From Betaproteobacteria bacterium (GTDB lineage: Bacteria > Pseudomonadota > Gammaproteobacteria > Burkholderiales > SG8-39), in assembly GCA_007280315.1 (NCBI GenBank), contig QYQC01000120.1, positions 1 to 5,432 on the forward strand: 5,432 nt of DNA. The letters are read 5' to 3'. Shown here one piece after another: positions 1-4,645 of this stretch. The translations under genes were made by a program, and so were the position numbers. Positions within the stretch are counted from its first letter, which is position 1, and every line of letters begins with the position of its first letter. The notes beneath the pieces are model-generated. The model was not told where the DNA came from and ran no database searches. It worked only from the letters and a program-made list of their open reading frames with translations.

Positions 1-464
1 GTATTCCGGATTGCCGACTTGTTGTTGCCGGAAATGACGAAGAACACTATCAACCAGAACTGGAAGCCTTAGCAATCGGGAAGGGGGTGCGGGAGCGCGT
101 TTCCTTTATCGGTCCGATCTACGGCCAAGACAAGGAGGCGCTTTTCAGCCGCGCGCTCTTGTTGGTCTTGCCGTCCTATTCAGAGAATTTTGGCAACGTA
201 GTGCTAGAGGCAATGGCTGCAGGGTGTCCCGTTGCCGTAACACCGGAAGTAGGCGCCGCCGATATCGTGCGCGAAAGTGGCGCGGGAGCAGTGTTAGATG
301 GTGACCCGGAAAACCTAGCCGCAGGCATTCGCGGCCTGATAGCGGATCCCACGGCGCTGAAGCGCATGGGAGAAAAAGGGTGCGAGTTTGTGTCTCACCG
401 GTACACTTGGAAAGCCATTGGCCTTCAAATCGAAGAGGCGTACAAGAAGGCGATTGCCGGATGA
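1..464 (+). CDS. GT4-family glycosyltransferase, C-terminal part (5' end outside window)
   Basis: The frame is open from base 3 to the TGA at 462-464 and gives 153 residues, so the gene starts upstream of the window; the GTG at 87 is internal, because the reading frame before it (VVAGNDEE...) is already typical family sequence. This is the C-terminal, nucleotide-sugar-binding Rossmann lobe of a GT-B fold enzyme. The strand-loop 'RLVVAG', then 'RVSFIGPI', then 'LPSYSENFGNVVLEAMAAG' follow the order known for GT4 enzymes. The last contains the E-x7-E motif (Glu of SEN and Glu of LEA) that contacts the donor nucleotide sugar in retaining GT4 enzymes. It probably transfers a hexose to a lipid-linked glycan at the cytoplasmic face of the inner membrane; donor and acceptor cannot be read from this fragment. 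It is the first visible gene of a tandem sugar operon, with the methyltransferase about 43 bases downstream. Family assignment is firm, specificity unknown. Confidence 0.93.
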   Translation, partial: IPDCRLVVAGNDEEHYQPELEALAIGKGVRERVSFIGPIYGQDKEALFSRALLLVLPSYSENFGNVVLEAMAAGCPVAVTPEVGAADIVRESGAGAVLDGDPENLAAGIRGLIADPTALKRMGEKGCEFVSHRYTWKAIGLQIEEAYKKAIAG

Positions 465-507
465 CCATGCGCTCTTTAGTAAGCTGTCGGTTGCATGCAA
501 ACCCATT

Positions 508-1152
508 ATGAGCGGAAACTACAGCGATTTCGGCTACACCGCACCAGGCCCGGGCAATGCCAATGTGGGCCAGCAACTCGCGGAAAGATTTGTCGATCTT
601 GCACGTCGTTTGAATGGCGTGGAGTACGCATTAGATCTGGGATGCGGGAATGGTTATCTCGGTTCCAGATTAGGCGCGTCAGGGTTGCGTATCACTGGAG
701 TCGATACCTCTGAATCCGGTATAGCAATAGCGAACCAAAACTACGCGACTGACAAAGTACGATATGTGCGAGCGGAAATCGGACCTGATCTGGTCAATCT
801 TCTGACTGCGGAGCATCGTTTCGATCTGGTCATATCAAGCGACGTGATCGAGCATTTGTACAGACCGGCTGCCTTGATTGATACTGCGGCATCATTGCTG
901 AGACCCGGCGGTTACCTGATCGTCGGCACGCCATATCACGGGTATCTGAAGAATCTTGCGATTAGCGTTCTGAATGAATGGGATGCTCATCACGGAGTCC
1001 ACTGGGATGGCGGCCATATCAAGTTTTTCAGCGAGCGAACGTTGCGGGCGCTGGTAGTTCAGCACGGCTTCAAACAAGCAAGGTTCCACTTTTATGGGCG
1101 AATGCCATGGCTATGGAAGCACATGATTTGTGTGGCTCAAAGAGATACTTGA
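508..1152 (+). CDS. class I SAM-dependent methyltransferase (UbiG/Coq3-like)
   Basis: A 214-residue protein with the Rossmann-like methyltransferase fold. Motif I, DLGCGNG, lies at about residues 43-49. The acidic residue that binds the SAM ribose is Asp66 in 'TGVDTSES'. 'ISSDVIEHL' at about 109-117 is the post-motif II region, 'LLRPGGYLIV' at 130-139 is motif III, and 'GHIKFFSERTL' at 169-179 is typical of UbiG-like enzymes. It most likely O-methylates a sugar or glycan intermediate, inferred from the glycosyltransferases on both sides. The frame stays open upstream to 388, but the ATG at 508 is preferred because the 'YSDFGY' start follows it and earlier codons read as basic, low-complexity sequence overlapping the previous gene. 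No clear Shine-Dalgarno precedes 508. A TTG at 454, preceded by AGAAGG, is the alternative and would overlap the GT4 stop. The stop codon directly abuts the next ATG, so translational coupling is likely. Confidence 0.9.
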   Translation: MSGNYSDFGYTAPGPGNANVGQQLAERFVDLARRLNGVEYALDLGCGNGYLGSRLGASGLRITGVDTSESGIAIANQNYATDKVRYVRAEIGPDLVNLLTAEHRFDLVISSDVIEHLYRPAALIDTAASLLRPGGYLIVGTPYHGYLKNLAISVLNEWDAHHGVHWDGGHIKFFSERTLRALVVQHGFKQARFHFYGRMPWLWKHMICVAQRDT

Positions 1153-1941
1153 ATGTTAGATCTGGTCACGCCCCTAATTTTAACCTTCAACGAGGCGCCC
1201 AATATTGGGCGCACGCTGGAACGTCTGCGTTGGGCGAAAGATGTGGTCGTCGTCGACAGCTTCAGCACCGACGAAACCGTAGAAATCGTTAGTCGATATT
1301 CAAACGCACGACTATTCCAACGCAAATTCGACGATCACGCGCATCAGTGGAACTTCGGCGTTAAAGAGACCGGGATCAGCACCGAATGGGTACTCGCGCT
1401 GGATGCGGATTACCTTCTTTCCGATGATTTGTTGGACGAAATTCGATCGCTCGCTTCCGATGCCGATGTCGGGGGGTATCGGGCATCGTTTAGATATTGC
1501 ATCGAAGGGCGGCCCTTACGCGCGACGGTCTATACCCCGGTCACGGTTCTGTTCCGCCGCGAACGCGCTGTGTATACCCAGGTCGGACACACACAACGCG
1601 TAAAAGTCGATGGAAAGGTCGCAGCCCTGACCGGAGTGATTTTTCACGACGACCGAAAGACCTTGTCGCATTGGGTCGCTTCGCAGGATCGGTATATGCG
1701 CCTGGAAGCGGAGAAGTTGCTCAATGCCAACTGGTCTGGCCTAGGCTGGTCCGGCAGGGTTCGAAAGTTCCGCGTCGTCGCCCCCTTTGCCATGCTTTTC
1801 TATTGCTTGTTCTTGCAAGGGTTAGTGTTGGATGGCCGCGCAGGACTGTTCTATTCCTTCCAGCGCGCGTTTGCAGAACTGCTGCTTTCGCTTCACCTTC
1901 TCCAGCATGATCTGTCGTCGGAAAGCAAAGAGGCGCACTGA
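1153..1941 (+). CDS. GT2-family glycosyltransferase, WaaE/KdtX-like
   Basis: A 262-residue inverting GT-A glycosyltransferase. The N-terminal nucleotide-binding part shows 'LILTFNEAPNI' (8-18) and 'VVVDSFSTDET' (32-42). The metal-binding DxD motif is D84-A85-D86 in 'LALDADY'. 'FDDHAHQWNFG' (59-69), 'FHDDRK' (164-169) and 'SQDRY' (177-181) are characteristic of the branch that includes the LPS core enzyme WaaE/KdtX. A hydrophobic stretch at about 208-227 near the C-terminus suggests membrane association. The enzyme should add a sugar (often glucose in characterised relatives) to a lipid-linked or LPS-like acceptor in the cytoplasm; the acceptor here is not known. The ATG follows the methyltransferase TGA with no gap and has a modest AGAGA ribosome site at 1141-1145. 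The stop lies 26 bases before galE, which supports one operon. Confidence 0.92.
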   Translation: MLDLVTPLILTFNEAPNIGRTLERLRWAKDVVVVDSFSTDETVEIVSRYSNARLFQRKFDDHAHQWNFGVKETGISTEWVLALDADYLLSDDLLDEIRSLASDADVGGYRASFRYCIEGRPLRATVYTPVTVLFRRERAVYTQVGHTQRVKVDGKVAALTGVIFHDDRKTLSHWVASQDRYMRLEAEKLLNANWSGLGWSGRVRKFRVVAPFAMLFYCLFLQGLVLDGRAGLFYSFQRAFAELLLSLHLLQHDLSSESKEAH

Positions 1942-1967
1942 GTGGACACGTCTCTTCGAGGGCAGGT

Positions 1968-2987
1968 ATGGCAGTAAGCGTTCTCGTAGCAGGCGGCGCC
2001 GGCTACATCGGCTCGCACATGGTAAAGCTGCTGCTGCGCCATGGACATCTGGTCACCGTTTTAGACAATCTTTCCACCGGCCACCGGGACGCCGTGCAGG
2101 GCGCGGATTTTGTCGAAGGGGATCTCCGGCGGGTGACCGACGCGGCCCAAGCGTTTGACGGCCGCCAATTCGATGTGGTGATGCACTTCGCCGCCAGTTG
2201 TTACGTCGGCGAATCGGTGAAAGACCCTGCGAAGTACTACACGAATAACGTAATCGGAACGCTGAATCTGCTGGAAGCGATGCGCGCGGCGCAAGTGAAG
2301 CACCTGGTGTTCTCCTCGACCTGCAGCACCTATGGCGACCCGGTTTTCTTGCCCATGAGTGAAGACCATCCGCAGCACCCCGTCAATCCTTACGGCATGA
2401 CGAAGCTCACCGCCGAGCGCGCGATGGCGGACTATGGGCGTGCCTATGGGTTAGGCACTGTCGCGCTGCGTTACTTCAACGCCGCGGGATGCGATCCCGA
2501 GGGCGAGCTGGGCGAACGCCATGATCCGGAGACGCATCTGATTCCGCTGATTCTCCGTGAAGCGCTCCGCATGCGCGCCGGTGGAAACCCGGCAGACACA
2601 CAGTTGCAGGTTTTCGGCGACGACTTCGACACGCCGGACGGCAGCTGCATTCGCGACTATGTGCATATCGCAGACCTGTGCGCGGCGCACCTGCTTGCGA
2701 TGGAGCGATTGATGGGCGACGAGGTCGCCGGATTCAAGGCGTTCAATCTCGGGATCGGCAAAGGCTTTTCGGTCAAAGAAGTCATCGAAACCTGCCGGCG
2801 CGTGACGGGACAGGACATTCGGTACCGGGTGGCTGGACGGCGGGCTGGGGATCCGGCGCGCTTGGTGGCGAGCGCAGAACGCGCTCGCGCGGAGTTGGGT
2901 TGGTCGCCGCAGTTCAATGAGCTGTCTGATATTGTCGAAACTGCCTGGCGGTGGTTTTCCAGGCAGCCTGCGTTGGCAAACGGATAG
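1968..2987 (+). CDS. galE: UDP-glucose 4-epimerase
   Basis: A 339-residue extended short-chain dehydrogenase, normal length for GalE, which interconverts UDP-glucose and UDP-galactose with tightly bound NAD. The NAD-binding glycine motif GGAGYIGSH is at 9-17, 'VLDNLSTG' at 31-38 and 'HFAASCYVGES' at 73-83. The catalytic YxxxK is Y142-GMT-K146. The usual SSS(A)TVYG segment reads 'SSTCSTYG' at 116-123, so the catalytic hydroxyl is probably T118; this variant is common in GalE relatives. 'LRYFNAAG' (167-174), 'CIRDYVHI.DL' (227-237) and 'GRRAGDPA' (290-297) are family signatures. A GAGG ribosome site at 1958-1961, 6 bases before the ATG, fixes the start. Placed directly after two glycosyltransferases and a methyltransferase, it most likely supplies UDP-galactose for that polysaccharide. 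A UDP-GlcNAc or uronic-acid epimerase is a less likely alternative. Confidence 0.95.
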   Translation: MAVSVLVAGGAGYIGSHMVKLLLRHGHLVTVLDNLSTGHRDAVQGADFVEGDLRRVTDAAQAFDGRQFDVVMHFAASCYVGESVKDPAKYYTNNVIGTLNLLEAMRAAQVKHLVFSSTCSTYGDPVFLPMSEDHPQHPVNPYGMTKLTAERAMADYGRAYGLGTVALRYFNAAGCDPEGELGERHDPETHLIPLILREALRMRAGGNPADTQLQVFGDDFDTPDGSCIRDYVHIADLCAAHLLAMERLMGDEVAGFKAFNLGIGKGFSVKEVIETCRRVTGQDIRYRVAGRRAGDPARLVASAERARAELGWSPQFNELSDIVETAWRWFSRQPALANG

Positions 2988-3055
2988 TTGGTCCTTTGAG
3001 ATAACGAGGTCGGGAGCGAAATCCGTGACCTGCCCCTCCCGCAACTCATTTGTCA

Positions 3056-3103
3056 TTGCAATATACCCAAAACGGGTATTGCAACGCCCAAAATGGGTAT
3101 AAG
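3056..3103 (+). promoter_or_regulatory. tandem operator-like repeats before the winged-helix/nucleotidyltransferase gene
   Basis: Two copies of a 14-base element, CCCAAAAYGGGTAT, lie at 3066-3079 (Y = C) and 3087-3100 (Y = T). They differ at one base and are spaced 21 bases start to start, close to two helical turns. Each holds a CCC/GGG dyad. The first copy sits inside a longer imperfect palindrome whose outer arms are TTGCAA at 3056-3061 and again TTGCAA at the right end (3079-3084), read as ATTGCAA against TTGCAAT. A -10-like TATAAG at 3098-3103 overlaps the end of the second copy; no good -35 is visible. The arrangement suits cooperative binding of a dimeric repressor that covers the promoter. 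The downstream gene codes a winged-helix domain, so autorepression is the natural inference. The repeats are seen directly; the binding protein is inferred. Confidence 0.6.
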
Positions 3104-3128
3104 GACAAAAAAGCAGGCCAAGCCGCGA

Positions 3129-3762
3129 ATGACGCGCCGGTCGGCCGACGCCGTCCCGCCACAGCGCACCAACCTGGCGGACGCGCTCTTTTCCGGGACC
3201 CAGCAGCGGGTGCTGGGTCTATTGTTCGGCCAATCGGGGCGCCGCTTTTTTTGCGACCGAATTGATCGGCCTGGTGGGCGCCGGCTCGGGCGTCGTCCAA
3301 CGGGGGCTGCGGCGCTTGGCCGAAAGTGGCCTGGTGGTCGTGACGCGCGTGGGCAATCAGAAACACTATCAGGCGAACCGCGACGCGCCCGTGTTCGAGG
3401 AATTGCGCGGTCTCGTGGCGAAAACGGTCGGCCTCGCCGACCCGTTGCGTGCCGCCTTGGTGACTTTGGGTGATCGCATTCGCCTGGCGCTGGTGTACGG
3501 TTCGGTCGCCAAGAAAAGCGAGAGTGTAACGAGCGATATCGATGTGCTGATTGTCGCCGACGATCTCACCCTCGAGGAGGTCTATGTTGCGCTTGCGGGG
3601 GCGGAACGGCAGCTTGCCCGCCGGGTGAATCCTACGCTCTATACGCGAGCGGAGTTCGTGCGCCGGCGCAAGGCGGGCAACCCATTCCTCGCCAAGGTTC
3701 TGGCCGGCGAAACCCTGCCGCTGATCGGAAAGGAAACCGATGTCGCTGGCTCCGCTCGATAA
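3129..3762 (+). pseudogene. winged-helix / MNT-type nucleotidyltransferase, frameshifted
   Basis: Two overlapping frames together code one protein. The first runs from ATG 3129 to 'GQSGRRFF' and is continued out of frame to a stop at 3473. The second reads 'ATELIGLVGAGSGVVQ' from 3253 to the TAA at 3760-3762. The switch falls exactly in a T7 run at 3246-3252; dropping one T gives a continuous 210-residue protein. Residues about 24-82 form a winged helix ('TQQRVLGLLFG', then 'GSGVVQRGLRRL' and wing 'VTRVGNQKHYQANRD'). Residues about 115-190 form a minimal nucleotidyltransferase with G124-S125 and D136-I-D138, the GS...DxD metal site of the pol-beta superfamily. Such proteins pair with HEPN proteins, the MNT partner acting as antitoxin in characterised pairs. 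ATG 3093 is an alternative start but lies inside the operator repeats. It may be a pseudogene, a +1 frameshifted gene or a sequencing error. An internal TTG at 3262 could make a 166-residue form lacking the first helices. Confidence 0.82.
3246..3252 (+). other. T7 run at the frameshift junction
   Basis: Seven T residues follow CGCCGC. In the upstream frame the codons are CGC CGC TTT TTT TGC; with one T skipped they become CGC CGC TTT TTT GCG ACC GAA, which rejoins the family-like sequence 'RRFFATEL'. The TTT-T context would allow a +1 slip of the Phe tRNA in principle, or slippage by RNA polymerase or DNA polymerase. A consensus error in a homopolymer is equally possible. Confidence 0.8.
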
Positions 3763-3850
3763 CCTGGTGCGCATCGGCCAGTTCAAGGCAGAGCCTGCGG
3801 CGCGCCGCTGGTGCAAAACGGCGCCTCGTTCGACGCACAATCTAGCTTAG
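3740..3850 (+). pseudogene. truncated HEPN-like partner of the nucleotidyltransferase
   Basis: ATG 3740 opens a 36-residue frame ending at TAG 3848-3850. It overlaps the end of the nucleotidyltransferase by 23 bases and has AGGA at 3731-3734 as ribosome site, the layout expected for a coupled second gene. The first 20 residues or so, 'LAPLDNLVRIGQFKAEPAA', resemble the N-terminus I recall for the small HEPN-type proteins that follow winged-helix/MNT genes. After 'KAEPAA' the match moves to another frame: from 3808 the DNA reads 'LVQNGAS' and then 'AQSSLDL', as expected a little further into the same protein. All resemblance ends near 3855. Missing is nearly the whole helical bundle with the Rx4-6H catalytic motif, so no toxin activity is expected. 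The family match rests on memory of relatives, not on a search. Confidence 0.6.
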
Positions 3851-3876
3851 ATTTGCCTGCGCTCGTAGCCACGGCG

Positions 3877-3927
3877 AATGTAATTGACAACATTGCCTAT
3901 CGTACTGCTTTACATTACACTATTGTC
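3877..3927 (+). promoter_or_regulatory. candidate higBA promoter and operator
   Basis: The 77 bases between the HEPN remnant and higB are AT-rich compared with their surroundings. They contain TTGACA at 3884-3889 (perfect -35, but no good -10 at 16-18 bases) and the alternative pair TTGCCT 3893-3898 / TACACT 3916-3921 with a 17-base spacer. Inverted repeats overlap these boxes: AATGT (3877-3881) with ACATT (3890-3894), and AATGTAA (3877-3883) with TTACATT (3910-3916). HigA proteins normally bind such dyads to repress their own operon. The boxes and repeats are seen; their use is inferred. The second promoter would start transcription at or near the GTG of higB. Confidence 0.45.
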
Positions 3928-4206
3928 GTGATCAAGAGCTTCCGGCACAAGGGCATAGAACGTTTCTTCAAGAACGACGACGCCCGTGGAATCAATGCGA
4001 AGCACGGACCGCGCATTCGACGCATGCTTGACCTGATCGACCAGGCAAGCGCCGTGGAGCAATTGGATATCCCCGGCATGCATCTGCACCAGTTGAAATT
4101 CGACCGGAAGGGAGAATGGGCGATGACTGTATCGGGCAACTGGCGAATCACATTTCGTTTTGTTGGCGAGGATGCGACCAACGTCAACCTGGAGGACTAT
4201 CACTGA
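3928..4206 (+). CDS. higB: HigB-like toxin, RelE/ParE superfamily
   Basis: A 92-residue basic protein of the usual HigB length. HigB toxins are ribosome-dependent mRNA endonucleases that cut translated messages until neutralised by HigA. The start 'IKSFRHKGIERFF' and the C-terminal block 'LHQLKFDR..EWAMTVSGNWRITFRF' (53-78) are the hallmark segments, with the W-R-x-x-F-R-F strand that carries catalytic residues in the RelE fold; the end 'LEDYH' is also typical. GTG 3928 is chosen because it matches the family N-terminus. The frame extends upstream to a GTG at 3811, but that part is HEPN remnant and promoter sequence. No Shine-Dalgarno precedes 3928, so a leaderless or weakly translated message is possible, which would keep toxin yield low. 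The stop TGA shares its A with the higA ATG. No frame damage is visible, so the toxin is likely functional. Confidence 0.92.
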   Translation: MIKSFRHKGIERFFKNDDARGINAKHGPRIRRMLDLIDQASAVEQLDIPGMHLHQLKFDRKGEWAMTVSGNWRITFRFVGEDATNVNLEDYH

Positions 4207-4511
4207 TGGCTAAGACGTTGAGAAGCCGGAATCGCCGCCCGACACATCCGGGCGAAATTCTGCGCGAGGATGTATTGCCGGCGTTGAACCTGACACAAAA
4301 GGAACTCGCCGATCGGCTCGGGGTTTCACGGCTGACGGTTTCGGAAGTACTGCTTCAAAAACGTAGCGTTACTCCGGACATGGCGATTCGTTTGGGCAAA
4401 CTGCTGGGCAATGGCCCGGAGATTTGGCTACGCATGCAGCAGGCAGTTGATGTCTGGGCCCTCGAGCAGCGCGGCGGATATGAACGCATTGAACGGCTTG
4501 AAGCCGCCTAG
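4206..4511 (+). CDS. higA: HigA-like antitoxin, XRE-family HTH
   Basis: A 101-residue antitoxin and autorepressor that binds HigB and, with it, the operon's operator. The N-terminal 'RPTHPGEILREDVLPAL' (11-27) is the HigA signature. The helix-turn-helix spans about 29-55: 'LTQKELADRLGVSRLTVSEV' with recognition helix near 'SRLTVSEVL'. 'TPDMAIRLGKLLGNGPEIWLRMQ' (56-78) is the conserved C-terminal half of the XRE fold, and the tail 'RGGYERIERLEAA' is basic/acidic and probably a short helix. ATG 4206 overlaps the higB stop by one base, and a strong GGAGG lies at 4191-4195. The antitoxin should therefore be translated better than the toxin, as the system requires. The toxin-before-antitoxin order is characteristic of higBA. 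Both genes look intact. Confidence 0.94.
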   Translation: MAKTLRSRNRRPTHPGEILREDVLPALNLTQKELADRLGVSRLTVSEVLLQKRSVTPDMAIRLGKLLGNGPEIWLRMQQAVDVWALEQRGGYERIERLEAA

Positions 4512-4526
4512 GGCTTCGTTCAATGC
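4486..4526 (+). other. long hairpin covering the end of higA
   Basis: GCATTGAAC (4486-4494) and GTTCAATGC (4518-4526) are a perfect 9-base inverted repeat. Inside it GAAGCC (4500-4505) pairs with GGCTTC (4512-4517) around a 6-base loop, leaving only a 5-base bulge on the left side. The structure includes the last codons and stop of higA. No T-run follows, so it is not a standard intrinsic terminator. A competing pair, CTAGGGC (4508-4514) with GCCCTAG (4530-4536), would exclude the inner stem. It may protect the 3' end of the higBA message, aid termination, or mark an old recombination end. Confidence 0.55.
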
Positions 4527-4645
4527 ACCGCCCTAGCCTTACTGCGGATTGTGCGAAGCCCGAATCCCTCCTCGGCGAGATAGTTAGGGTGGAGTAACAA
4601 GCAAGAGCGGTCAGTTCGACCGACAACACCAGGACCATCGCTCAA

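Noticed and set aside
87..464. GTG at 87 as the start of a 125-residue glycosyltransferase
   Set aside because: The frame is open to the left edge and the 28 codons before GTG read as normal GT4 sequence, so the gene is cut by the window edge.
2319..2342. GalE Thr118 in place of the usual catalytic Ser as a functional loss
   Set aside because: Thr keeps the hydroxyl and the SSTC-type segment is frequent in genuine GalE proteins; Y142 and K146 are intact.
3007..3041. Inverted repeats after galE: CGGGAG (3011-3016) with CTCCCG (3036-3041), and AGGTC with GACCT, as a terminator
   Set aside because: The loop of the first pair is 19 bases, the second overlaps it, and only a short TTT follows at 3049-3051. 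Not enough for an intrinsic terminator call.
3046..3840. Long minus-strand open frames opposite the nucleotidyltransferase
   Set aside because: The translation is rich in Arg/Ala/Pro with no recognisable domain and mirrors a GC-rich coding region whose + strand frames match a known family.
4486..4526. Hairpin after higA as an integron attC site (TA genes are frequent cassettes)
   Set aside because: The arms do not fit RYYYAAC / GTTRRRY (GTTCAAT has C where a purine is required), the 41-base structure is shorter than known attC sites, and no matching site lies before higB.
4608..4622. Small palindrome CGGTC-agttc-GACCG before the carbamoyltransferase as an operator
   Set aside because: Five base pairs only, easily due to chance, with no promoter boxes placed around it.
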